Shown here piece by piece: positions 16,393 to 24,467 of a stretch of 64,000 nucleotides of DNA. A model generated the notes under the pieces. That model was not told the DNA's origin. It ran no database searches and saw nothing but the letters and a program-made list of their open reading frames with translations. The position numbers were made by a program, and so were the translations under genes. Position 1 is the stretch's first letter; the number at the start of each line of letters is the position of its first letter. The stretch is from the NCBI GenBank assembly GCA_943370285.1, contig CALRQJ020000002.1, positions 1 to 64,000 of the forward strand. The letters run 5' to 3'. This stretch comes from CALRQJ02 sp943370285 (GTDB lineage Bacteria; Bacteroidota; Bacteroidia; Chitinophagales; Chitinophagaceae).

Positions 16393-17673
16393 ATGTCTGA
16401 CATAGCCATAAAAGTAAGTAATCTCGGCAAAGCCTATCGCATAGGTTTAAAAGAGCAAAAAAGTGAAACTTTAGTAGGTGCAATTAAAAGTACTTTACTT
16501 AAGCCATTGCAAAATTTTAAGCGAATCAGCAACTTAAAAAAAGTAGGCGGACAAGTTGAAGATGCAGATATTTTTTGGGCCAATCGAAACATCAATTTTG
16601 AAGTATTTGAAGGAGAAGTATTAGGCATTATTGGTAAGAATGGTGCCGGGAAAAGTACATTGTTGAAATTGCTTTCTCGTATCACCGAACCTACCGAAGG
16701 GAAAATCGAAATTCATGGTAAAGTAGCAAGTTTATTGGAAGTTGGAACCGGATTTAATCCGGAATTAACCGGTAGAGAAAATATCTATTTAAACGGAACC
16801 ATTTTAGGTTTAACCAAAAAGGAAATAGACCAACGTATTAATGAAATTATTGCTTTTTCCGGAATTGAAAAATTCATGGAAACACCTGTAAAAAGGTATT
16901 CTAGCGGAATGAAAGTTCGGTTAGCATTTGCCGTTGCAGCGCATCTAGACCCCGAAATTTTAATCATTGATGAAGTATTAGCTGTAGGTGATGCTGAATT
17001 TCAAAAGAAATGTTTGGGTAAAATGCAGGATGTGGCCGGCAAGGAAGGTCGTACTGTTTTATTTGTTTCGCATGATATGGCTGCCATCAAAAACTTATGT
17101 ACCAGAGCTGTGCTTTTACAAAGAGGAATGATTGTACAAGAAGGTGACCCGGCTGAGGTAGTAGATTATTATCTTAAAAATGCTAGCGGTGTAGGCGGAG
17201 AAGATGCTACTCGTTTAAATTTAGAACATCGTTCGGGAAATGGTAAATTTATTGTCACCAATCTCGATTTTTTGAATGCGAAGTCAGAACCCATTCAAGT
17301 GTTAGAAACGGGTATGGATTTGAACATTAAATTGAGTTATAAGAGCTTTGAGCATAGCCCGAATCCCATCGTCAACATAAAAGTTAGAAATAATCTGCAC
17401 TTAGAAGTAGCGAATTTATTATCTCGAATTTCTCATAAAGGCGTGATGCGATTGGGTGAAACAGGAGATATCATCTGCCATATTCCAAAATTACCATTGT
17501 TGCCTGGCCGATACTTTATAGATATTTTGTTGAAACATGACCATGAACTAACAGATTCCATTGAATCTATTGCTGTCATTGATGTAGAAAAAGGTGATTA
17601 TTATGGTACCGGAAAAATACTAGACTCGATGAGAGATGGTGTTTTGGTGTATCATGAATGGGATGCCAAATAA
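16393..17673 (+). CDS. wzt: Polysaccharide ABC transporter ATP-binding protein (Wzt-like, extended)
   Basis: 426 residues. The ATPase domain has Walker A GIIGKNGAGKSTLLKLL, signature YSSGMKVRLAFAVAAHLDPE, Walker B ILIIDEVLAVGDAEF and the H-loop VLFVSHD. After residue 260 comes a Wzt_C-like beta-sandwich domain (about 275-420). In the O9a-type systems this domain binds the terminal modification of the finished glycan and gates export, which suggests that this transporter also recognises a capped chain. It pairs with the permease at 14120. The 110-base gap after it holds no recognised feature. Confidence 0.93.
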   Translation: MSDIAIKVSNLGKAYRIGLKEQKSETLVGAIKSTLLKPLQNFKRISNLKKVGGQVEDADIFWANRNINFEVFEGEVLGIIGKNGAGKSTLLKLLSRITEPTEGKIEIHGKVASLLEVGTGFNPELTGRENIYLNGTILGLTKKEIDQRINEIIAFSGIEKFMETPVKRYSSGMKVRLAFAVAAHLDPEILIIDEVLAVGDAEFQKKCLGKMQDVAGKEGRTVLFVSHDMAAIKNLCTRAVLLQRGMIVQEGDPAEVVDYYLKNASGVGGEDATRLNLEHRSGNGKFIVTNLDFLNAKSEPIQVLETGMDLNIKLSYKSFEHSPNPIVNIKVRNNLHLEVANLLSRISHKGVMRLGETGDIICHIPKLPLLPGRYFIDILLKHDHELTDSIESIAVIDVEKGDYYGTGKILDSMRDGVLVYHEWDAK

Positions 17674-17783
17674 ATAGCCGACAAGCAAAATTGCTATTAA
17701 AGCCATAATAATTGATAATAAACTGTAAAAATCTACGTTTATAGCTTAATCCGTAACCATTATTCATTCGAAAACCGTTAATT

Positions 17784-18677
17784 ATGTCATTGCCAAATTT
17801 TCAAAAACCAAAAGTAATTTCAGAAATAGGCTGTAACCACATGGGTGATATGTCTATTGCAAAAGACCTTATCCGTTTGTCTAAAGACTGCGGTGCAGAC
17901 TATGCCAAATTTCAAAAACGAAATAATAGAGAATTGCTCACACCTGAGCAATACAATGCACCACATCCGGTGCCATATAATTCTTACGGTACCACTTATG
18001 GTGCACACCGTGAATTCTTAGAGTTTTCTGCCGAGCAACATGCCGAACTAAAAGCTTATGCCGAAAATATTGGCATTGGTTATGCTACTTCAGTTTGGGA
18101 TACCACCTCTGCCAGAGAAATTATTGCTTTGCAACCCGATTTAATTAAAGTACCATCGGCTTGTAATAACCATTTTGAAATGTTAGCCATGCTTCGTGAT
18201 AATTATCAAGGCGAAGTGCATATTTCATTTGGAATGACAACGCTAGAAGAAATCGAAAAAATAATTTTATTCTTTGAAGAAACCGGTGCAGCTAAAGATC
18301 GATTAGTGGTGTACAGTTGTACTTCCGGTTATCCTGTTCCATTTAAAGATGTTTGCTTACTAGAGATTGTTCGCTTAAGGGATAATTATATAGGCAGAGT
18401 AAAAGATTTTGGTTTTAGTGGTCACCACTTGGGTATCTCAATAGATATTGCTGCTTATACTTTAGGTGCTACTTGGATTGAAAGACATTTTACACAAGAT
18501 AGAACTTGGAAGGGTACAGACCATGCTGCATCATTAGAAATGCCGGGTTTACACAAATTGATTCGTGACTTAAACAATACGTTCATTGCTTTACATTACA
18601 AGCAATCTGAAATATTGGATATTGAAGCCGTTCAGCGTGAAAAACTGAAATACAGAAAGCAAACTGTAGCAGCATAA
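17784..18677 (+). CDS. NeuB-family ulosonate synthase lacking the SAF domain
   Basis: 297 residues. NeuB enzymes condense phosphoenolpyruvate with a hexosamine-type aldehyde sugar to make nonulosonic acids. Seen here are the PEP-barrel motifs ISEIGCNHMGDMSIAKDLI (about 12-30), YAKFQKR, LIKVPSACNNH and GHHLGISIDIAAYTLGA. The metal/active-site block IERHFTQDRTWKGTDHAASL follows at about 240-260. The protein stops soon after the barrel; the C-terminal SAF (antifreeze-like) domain, which reaches into the neighbouring active site in sialic acid synthases (about 345 residues), is missing. The substrate may therefore differ from ManNAc. It starts the module that runs to 22759. Confidence 0.85.
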   Translation: MSLPNFQKPKVISEIGCNHMGDMSIAKDLIRLSKDCGADYAKFQKRNNRELLTPEQYNAPHPVPYNSYGTTYGAHREFLEFSAEQHAELKAYAENIGIGYATSVWDTTSAREIIALQPDLIKVPSACNNHFEMLAMLRDNYQGEVHISFGMTTLEEIEKIILFFEETGAAKDRLVVYSCTSGYPVPFKDVCLLEIVRLRDNYIGRVKDFGFSGHHLGISIDIAAYTLGATWIERHFTQDRTWKGTDHAASLEMPGLHKLIRDLNNTFIALHYKQSEILDIEAVQREKLKYRKQTVAA

Positions 18678-18681
18678 CATA

Positions 18682-19626
18682 TTGCCGAACCATCAATCCC
18701 ATCCATTGATTACGTTTAACAAAGTAGTTGCCAATTGTCCAAATTGCGGAGAACAACAGTTTTACCCTTTTGGATCGAGAGAGCATTTAGGTTACCCGCT
18801 GCATTATGTTATTTGTGGTAATTGTACATTGATTATGATGCAATCGCAAATGACGGATGAAAGACTACAACAATTTTATGAAGAAGACTATCGTAGTTTG
18901 TATAGCGATATGCAGCAACCTTCGGCTACTTTATTAAAAACGCAGCAACAACGTGGTAATCATTTAGCGCAATTTTTTGCGGCAACAAGCGGATACAATA
19001 GCAATGATGCATTTAATTATTTAGATATTGGTTGTTCAACCGGTGTTCATTTAAATGCTGTAAAAGCTTTGTTTCCAAATGCCAATATGTACGGAATTGA
19101 GCCTGGAAATGAATTCAGACAATTTTGTAACAACAAAGGGTTGACAGTATTTAGCGATATCAATGAAATGAAAGCCAAAGGCATAACAGCAGATGCCATT
19201 TGCATGTCTCATGTATTGGAACATATACCTGAACCTGCGGCTTACCTATCATTTTTGAATGAAACAATTGCAGCAGCAAACGCTTTTTTATTAATCGAAG
19301 TACCAAATACTTTGGGTGGGCATCTCTCATTTGAGTTAGCTCACCCTATTTGTTTTTACGATCAAACTTTAATTAATACCTGCCACTTGGCTGGCTTTGA
19401 AAAAGTTGCCATTAAAGAACATAACGTTACTTCTAAACATCCTGAACTGCAATACCTAACCGGTTTATTTAGAAAGTCAAATACATTATTATCTCCTGTT
19501 GATTATAGTAGCCTAAGTGCTACCACTGTTATTAACAAAAGAGAACAATCTGTTATACGATATAACACTAAAAGTTTTGCTTTTAAAGCAAAACGAAAAC
19601 TCCTGAAGTTCTTCAGAGATTTATAA
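18682..19626 (+). CDS. Class I SAM-dependent methyltransferase with zinc-ribbon N-terminus
   Basis: 314 residues. The N-terminus holds CPNC and CGNC pairs (NCPNCGEQQFYPFG, VICGNCTLIMM). SAM motif I is YLDIGCSTGVHLNAV, followed by YGIEPGNEF and the late motif ICMSHVLEHIPEPAAYLSFL. This layout matches Methyltransf_23 enzymes of C-methyl or O-methyl sugar pathways. The start is a TTG four bases after the synthase gene; another TTG at 18709 is possible. Placement between the NeuB-like and NeuA-like genes suggests it acts on the CMP-sugar or its precursor, an inference. Confidence 0.85.
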   Translation: MPNHQSHPLITFNKVVANCPNCGEQQFYPFGSREHLGYPLHYVICGNCTLIMMQSQMTDERLQQFYEEDYRSLYSDMQQPSATLLKTQQQRGNHLAQFFAATSGYNSNDAFNYLDIGCSTGVHLNAVKALFPNANMYGIEPGNEFRQFCNNKGLTVFSDINEMKAKGITADAICMSHVLEHIPEPAAYLSFLNETIAAANAFLLIEVPNTLGGHLSFELAHPICFYDQTLINTCHLAGFEKVAIKEHNVTSKHPELQYLTGLFRKSNTLLSPVDYSSLSATTVINKREQSVIRYNTKSFAFKAKRKLLKFFRDL

Positions 19627-19636
19627 ATAACCAATT

Positions 19637-20368
19637 ATGCCCGACATCTTAGCAATCATTCCGGCTAGAGGAGGAAGTAAAGGATTGCCCGGAAAAAATC
19701 TTAGACTATTATTGGGTCATCCCTTGATCGCTTACAGCATTTTAGCTGCACAACAATCTAAACATATTACCAGAGTAATTGTTTCTACCGATGATGAAGC
19801 TATTGCTGCTACCGCTAAACAGTATGGGGCTGAATTACCATTTATAAGGCCTGCCGAATTTGCCCAAGACTTAAGCACAGATTTTGAAGTATTTACACAT
19901 GCTTTAGATTGGTTGAAAACCAACGAAAATTATATTCCTGATTTTGTAGTACAACTTCGTCCAACTTCGCCGGTAAGAATGTCGGGGATGATTGATACCT
20001 GTATCGAAAAAATGATACAAAATCCCCAAGCTGATTCGCTTCGTATCATTACACCATCACCCATTACACCCTATAAAATGTGGGTAGCAGATGAAGCCGG
20101 TGAAACCATGAAGCCATTGATGGAATTACCAGATGTGCCTGAATTTTACAATCAACCTCGTCAAAAATTGCCAAAAGTATTTTGGCAAATAGGTGCTTTA
20201 GATGTAATTAAAACTTCAGTGATAACAGAACAACAGTTGATGTCAGGAAAAAATATTTTACCACATATTGTTGACGCCTTGTTTGCGGTTGATATAGATG
20301 ATATCAGCAGTTTCGATAAAGCAGCAGAAGTCATCAGTAATAACGATTGTATTAAATTTAATGGATAA
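19637..20368 (+). CDS. Acylneuraminate cytidylyltransferase-family protein (NeuA-like)
   Basis: 243 residues. The enzyme class activates nonulosonic acids or Kdo with CTP to form CMP-sugars. The N-terminal nucleotide-binding signature IIPARGGSKGLPGKNLR (about 7-23) is complete. It is followed by ITRVIVSTDDEAIAATAKQYG, FVVQLRPTSPVR and a late FAVDIDDISSFDKAAEVI acidic motif. It lies 10 bases after the methyltransferase gene and overlaps the next gene by eight bases, which supports translational coupling. Whether the substrate is a nine-carbon or an eight-carbon acid cannot be told from sequence. Confidence 0.9.
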   Translation: MPDILAIIPARGGSKGLPGKNLRLLLGHPLIAYSILAAQQSKHITRVIVSTDDEAIAATAKQYGAELPFIRPAEFAQDLSTDFEVFTHALDWLKTNENYIPDFVVQLRPTSPVRMSGMIDTCIEKMIQNPQADSLRIITPSPITPYKMWVADEAGETMKPLMELPDVPEFYNQPRQKLPKVFWQIGALDVIKTSVITEQQLMSGKNILPHIVDALFAVDIDDISSFDKAAEVISNNDCIKFNG

Positions 20369-21326
20369 GCATAGCCCGGTAGTTGTAATTGGTGCAGGTT
20401 CAATAGGAGAGCGGCATATAAGAAATTTATGGTCATTAGGATACACCAATATTCTTGTGTTCAGACAACGTAATCTTCCTTTCAGAGACATTGCAGAAGC
20501 AAAAGTTACGGTATTGACAGATTGGGCTGAAGTGCTGAAAGCTAAGCCCATAGCGGCTATCATCTGCACCCCAACAGCTCATCATTTCGAAAAAACAGTT
20601 GAATGTATCAATACCGGCATTCATGTATTAGTAGAAAAGCCTTTATCGCATACCGTTTTTAATACCACTGAATTAGTTCGATTAGTAAAAGTCAATCAAG
20701 TACTATTGCAGGTAGGTTATATGATGCGTTATCATCCTTTTGCGCAATTGTTAAAAAAAGAAATTCATCAAAAAACTTGGGGCAATCTGCTCAATATTCA
20801 AACTTTTTGGGGAGAATATTTGCCGCATTGGCATCCTTGGGAAGATTATACAACATCATATGCTGCTAAGAAAGAATTAGGTGGTGGCCCTGCCTTAACA
20901 TTAAGCCATGATATTGATTTGGCCAATTGGCTTTCGGGTTCAACGGTTAAATTGTTTCAGGCATTGGGTAATTATACATCGCAGTTGAAGGTTAATACTG
21001 AATCGATGTTTGATTTGAATATCGCTTACCACAGCGGTGCATCGGCCCATGTGCATGCAAATTTTTGTCAGAAAATTCCGCAACGCTTTTACAAATTCAT
21101 TTTTGATGAAGCTGTAGTTGATTTTGATTATTTCGCTAATACCCTAACTATTGCTACAGAAAGTGGAAAAAAAACAACAGTAGCAGAAGGGTTTGATAGA
21201 AACGACATGTTTCTGGCTCAAACCCAAGCCTTTTTTGAACGTATTGCTTCAGGAGATGTGATTGATTTTTCTATTCAACAAGCAGAAGCTTCTTATCAAA
21301 TTATAAAGATGTGTAGTTATGACTAA
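20361..21326 (+). CDS. Gfo/Idh/MocA family oxidoreductase
   Basis: About 321 residues. NAD(P)-dependent sugar dehydrogenase family. The Rossmann motif VVVIGAGSIGERHIRNL is at about 7-23. The typical IICTPTAHHFEKTVECINTGIHVLVEKPLSH contains the catalytic EKP lysine. A C-terminal substrate domain follows with the GGGPALTLSHDIDLANWL region. I chose the ATG at 20361, which overlaps the end of the cytidylyltransferase gene by eight bases; a longer frame upstream lies wholly inside that gene. It probably oxidises or epimerises a sugar intermediate in this module. Confidence 0.9.
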   Translation: MDKHSPVVVIGAGSIGERHIRNLWSLGYTNILVFRQRNLPFRDIAEAKVTVLTDWAEVLKAKPIAAIICTPTAHHFEKTVECINTGIHVLVEKPLSHTVFNTTELVRLVKVNQVLLQVGYMMRYHPFAQLLKKEIHQKTWGNLLNIQTFWGEYLPHWHPWEDYTTSYAAKKELGGGPALTLSHDIDLANWLSGSTVKLFQALGNYTSQLKVNTESMFDLNIAYHSGASAHVHANFCQKIPQRFYKFIFDEAVVDFDYFANTLTIATESGKKTTVAEGFDRNDMFLAQTQAFFERIASGDVIDFSIQQAEASYQIIKMCSYD

Positions 21327-22140
21327 TCCAGTTTCAGTACAAAACAAAGTGATTTTGGTAACCGGTGCTTTTGGTTTAATCGGTAAACAAATCAGCAAGG
21401 CTTTTTTAACCAATGGCGCAAAAGTAGTATTGGCTGATATTAATGCTGCTGCAATTGATGCATTACAAGAAGAACTTCTAAGAGATTTTGATGCCGCTAA
21501 TTTTTTGGTGATTCAGTTAGATATTACAGATGAAAATAATGCTGCATCAGCTGTTACCGAAACCGTAGCCAAGTTTGGTAAACTAGATGTGTTAATCAAC
21601 AATGCCGCTATTGATGCAAAGTTTGACAAAACGGGTATGAGTGCGGTAAACCAAAGCAGGTTTGAGTTTTATCCGTTAGATCTGTTAAGAAAATCGGTGG
21701 AAGTGAATTTGACCGGAACTATTATTATGACACAAGCTGCATGCAGACAAATGTTGCAACAAGGCAGTGGTAATATTATTAATGTTGCATCTACGTATTC
21801 TGTAGTTGCACCCAATCAAAACTTATATGATTTTGGTGAAGGCATTAAGAACTTTAAGCCCATCGATTATATCGCATCCAAATCATTTATTCCAAATTTT
21901 ACCAGATACATTGCTACATTTTATTGCAACGATAATATTCGTTGTAATGCAATAGTACCGCATGGCATTTACAATAATCATGATGAAGCATTTTTGAAAA
22001 ACTTTTCTAAAATGTCTCCAATGGGTCGCATGTGTGAAAGAGAAGAATTAGAAGGACCGTTTATTTTCTTATCGTCTGATGCCAGTAGTTATATGACAGG
22101 TTCTGTGTTGATGGTTGATGGTGGTTGGACGGCATGGTAA
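21319..22140 (+). CDS. Short-chain dehydrogenase/reductase (SDR)
   Basis: 273 residues. Classical SDR fold: cofactor motif LVTGAFGLIGKQISKAF (about 13-29), LDVLINNAA, then NIINVASTYSVVAPNQ and the active-site IDYIASKSFIPNF (Tyr-x-x-x-Lys with Ser in VAST). A C-terminal GSVLMVDGGWTAW closes the fold. It overlaps the oxidoreductase gene by eight bases. With the preceding Gfo/Idh protein it gives two redox steps, as in PtmA-like steps of legionaminic-type pathways, but the actual reaction is unknown. Confidence 0.9.
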   Translation: MTNPVSVQNKVILVTGAFGLIGKQISKAFLTNGAKVVLADINAAAIDALQEELLRDFDAANFLVIQLDITDENNAASAVTETVAKFGKLDVLINNAAIDAKFDKTGMSAVNQSRFEFYPLDLLRKSVEVNLTGTIIMTQAACRQMLQQGSGNIINVASTYSVVAPNQNLYDFGEGIKNFKPIDYIASKSFIPNFTRYIATFYCNDNIRCNAIVPHGIYNNHDEAFLKNFSKMSPMGRMCEREELEGPFIFLSSDASSYMTGSVLMVDGGWTAW

Positions 22141-22167
22141 TGAGATGGCATCCCGAATGTTACAACA

Positions 22168-22263
22168 TGTCATCCCGAACGCAGTGAGGGATTTACTTAA
22201 GATTAATTTATTTAGTTTGGAAAGATTCCTCTCCCTCACAGTACTGTGGGGATCGGAATGACA
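22168..22263. repeat. REP-like inverted repeat, copy 1
   Basis: The outer arms begin TGTCATCCCGAACGCAGTGA and end in GGATCGGAATGACA. The two halves are imperfectly complementary, giving a long hairpin of about 96 bases between the SDR and phosphatase genes. The same arm sequences recur at 22786 and 22870. Confidence 0.85.
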
Positions 22264-22276
22264 AAAAAATAATACA

Positions 22277-22759
22277 ATGAGAATAAAATTGTTTTTATCG
22301 GATGTTGACGGTGTATTAACTGATGCCGGCATGTATTATACTGAGAATGGTGATGAATTGAAAAAATTCAACACTCATGATGGTATGGGCTTTAATCTAT
22401 TGGCAAAAGAAGGAATTAAAACCGGCATTATCACTACAGAAAATACGAAGTTGGTAGAACGTCGTGCTGCTAAATTGAAACTCGATTATTTGTATCAGGG
22501 CAAGGGCTTTGGTAACAAACTCGATGCGGCACTTGAAATTTGTGCTAAAGAAGGCATCACAATTCAAGAAGTGGCTTATGTAGGTGATGATGTTAATTGT
22601 ATTAGTTTATTAGAAGCAGTTGGATTAGCAGCTTGTCCTGCCAATGCCGTTAAGAAAGTAAAAGCAATTCCAGGCATTATTCATTTAGAGAAAAATGGAG
22701 GGGATGGTGCTGTGAGAGAATTTATTGATATGATTTTGGATGGGGAGGTGGCCCCCTGA
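22277..22759 (+). CDS. KdsC-like HAD phosphatase
   Basis: 160 residues. Phosphatases of this HAD class remove the phosphate from Kdo-8-phosphate or N-acylneuraminate-9-phosphate. HAD motif I is FLSDVDGVLTDAGMYY, followed by KKFNTHDGMGFNLL, motif II IITTENTKLVERRA, and motif III VAYVGDDVNCISLL. The length and lack of a cap domain fit the tetrameric KdsC group. Its presence implies a phosphorylated ulosonate intermediate, which would require a phosphorylated precursor for the NeuB-like synthase. REP-like repeats flank it on both sides. Confidence 0.9.
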   Translation: MRIKLFLSDVDGVLTDAGMYYTENGDELKKFNTHDGMGFNLLAKEGIKTGIITTENTKLVERRAAKLKLDYLYQGKGFGNKLDAALEICAKEGITIQEVAYVGDDVNCISLLEAVGLAACPANAVKKVKAIPGIIHLEKNGGDGAVREFIDMILDGEVAP

Positions 22760-22785
22760 GGGGAACTTTGAACAAGAACATTTTT

Positions 22786-22850
22786 TGTCATTCCGAAAGC
22801 AGCGAGGAATCTGCTAAATAAAAGGATATCCCTCCTTCGTCGGGATGACA
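22786..22850. repeat. REP-like inverted repeat, copy 2
   Basis: Left arm TGTCATTCCGAAAGCAGCGA and right arm ending TCGTCGGGATGACA. A shorter relative of the element at 22168, forming a hairpin of about 65 bases. Confidence 0.85.
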
Positions 22851-22869
22851 GGTAAATAATAAAACAATT

Positions 22870-22936
22870 TGTCATTCCGAATTTAGCGAGGAATCCCAAA
22901 TTCATAAACAGATCCCTCACTGCGTTCGGGATGACA
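22870..22936. repeat. REP-like inverted repeat, copy 3
   Basis: Left arm TGTCATTCCGAATTTAGCGA, right arm CTCACTGCGTTCGGGATGACA-like, ending at 22936. Nineteen bases separate it from copy 2, so the two form a tandem pair. Confidence 0.85.
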
Positions 22937-22971
22937 TGGCCTCATCACATAAAGGGGAGGTATAAAAAAAT

Positions 22972-23050
22972 AATAGAGCCTCGTAGAGGCGACATGTTAA
23001 TAGATAACAAAACCAACAATCAATAGAATCCCGTAGGGATGACAGTTAAT
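22972..23050. repeat. GTAG-hairpin direct repeat, two units
   Basis: Two related units: AATAGAGCCTCGTAGAGGCG followed by ACATGTTAATAG (22972-23003), and AATAGAATCCCGTAGGGATG followed by ACAGTTAATATG (from 23022). Each contains a mini-hairpin around GTA (CCTC-GTA-GAGG; CCC-GTA-GGG). The second unit runs right up to the start codon of the next gene. A different family from the REP-like copies just upstream. Confidence 0.75.
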
Positions 23051-24454
23051 ATGAAAAAGAAAAGAGTTTTAGTCACCATAAGTTTCAGTTTCTCTATCCG
23101 ATATTTGGTACGGTCTAAACTCATTCATAAAATGAAGGAGTTTTGTGAACCTGTCATTGTCATCACCTGGAATCAAGCAGACTTGGTGGAAGAATTACGA
23201 AAAGAAGGTTTTGAAGTACATGTAGTTCCTGAATCGAATAGAGGAATGCATTATGCTGATATCAGAAAAAAACTAGATTATTGGTTCCGATATTTTAAAC
23301 TTAAAAGTCCTACATGGGCAATAGAACCTCGCTATTTAGAACAGTTTAGACCCTGGAAAATTGTATTACTCAACAGGATTAGAGAGTATTATAATTTTTT
23401 TAAATTTTATATTCCCGGTTATACCGCCAAAGTATTTCAAAAAGAAAAAGCACTGTTGGTAAGTGATACGAATTATTCTGATATGGAAAAATTGGTTGAC
23501 CAATTGCAGTTAGATGCCGCTTTTGTAGTTACCCCTTTTCATGCTCAAGAAGATTTGCTATTGAGAGCAGCAGAAGCTAAAGGGGTGTATATGATTACCT
23601 CTATTCTATCATTTGACAATATTGTAAAACGAGGTTGGATTCCGGTGAAATACAAACATTGGATGGTATGGAATGATAAGATGAAATCGGAGTTGATGCG
23701 TATCTATCCAGAATCGGTGAGTGAAAAAAATGTACATGTAGTTGGTGCTGTACAGTTTGATTTTTACAAACATCCTGAAGATTATTTAATGGAGGAGGCT
23801 CAATGGCGTCAGTTAGTTGGATTACCGCCAAAAGACCATCGTAAAGTCATCTTATTTGCAGGCGGCCCAGTATCATTGTTTCCACAAGAATATCAATTCT
23901 TACAACATATTGATGCTGCTATTACGAGTGGTACAATAGAAGGGAATCCGATTGTGCTATTCCGTTGTCATCCAATAGATAGAGTAGAAAGATGGAAAGA
24001 GGCATTAGGTAATACACCAAATGTTTTCTTCGATACGTCTTGGACCGGAAGTACAAAATTAACGTATACCAATATAAAAGTAGAAGATATCACTAAACTC
24101 TTCTCTACTTTGTATCATACAGATGTTCATGTTAACACTTGTTCTACAATGACAGTAGATGGTAGTGCTTTCAATAAGCCACAAATTGGACCTGCTTATG
24201 ATGAATTGGCAAAACCAAGAAAGTATGATTTGAAAAGCATGTACTATCAAGAGTATTTTTTACCGGTAATGGAAACAAAAGGTCTAGCACATGCATATAA
24301 CAAAAAAGAATTGATTAATTATGTTAATGATGCTTTGAAAAATCCGGAGGCATACGTTAAAAAAAGTAAAGCGATTGTTGAAGCAATTGTTACCTATACC
24401 GACGGAGGTAATGGAAATCGGGTAGCATCTGCATTGGAAAAAATATTAAGCTGA
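23051..24454 (+). CDS. GT-B-like transferase, unassigned family
   Basis: About 467 residues; I do not recognise an exact family. The N-terminus KKRVLVTISFSFSIRYLVRS and the middle VHVVGAVQFDFYKHPEDY followed by KVILFAGGPVSLFP look like the two halves of a GT-B glycosyltransferase. The motif VLFRCHPIDR resembles the RxHP motif of capsule Kdo- and glycerol-phosphate transferases. Near the C-terminus VHVNTCSTMTVDGSAFNKPQIG fits a donor-binding site. It directly follows the CMP-sugar module, so it is a candidate for the transferase that uses that donor; this is inference. I chose the ATG at 23051; an ATG at 23039 lies in the repeat. Confidence 0.7.
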   Translation: MKKKRVLVTISFSFSIRYLVRSKLIHKMKEFCEPVIVITWNQADLVEELRKEGFEVHVVPESNRGMHYADIRKKLDYWFRYFKLKSPTWAIEPRYLEQFRPWKIVLLNRIREYYNFFKFYIPGYTAKVFQKEKALLVSDTNYSDMEKLVDQLQLDAAFVVTPFHAQEDLLLRAAEAKGVYMITSILSFDNIVKRGWIPVKYKHWMVWNDKMKSELMRIYPESVSEKNVHVVGAVQFDFYKHPEDYLMEEAQWRQLVGLPPKDHRKVILFAGGPVSLFPQEYQFLQHIDAAITSGTIEGNPIVLFRCHPIDRVERWKEALGNTPNVFFDTSWTGSTKLTYTNIKVEDITKLFSTLYHTDVHVNTCSTMTVDGSAFNKPQIGPAYDELAKPRKYDLKSMYYQEYFLPVMETKGLAHAYNKKELINYVNDALKNPEAYVKKSKAIVEAIVTYTDGGNGNRVASALEKILS

Positions 24455-24467
24455 TAAATATTTCTGA

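Noticed and set aside
22168..22936. Repeats as a CRISPR array
   Set aside because: The units are long imperfect inverted repeats of unequal length with no regular spacers and no cas genes.
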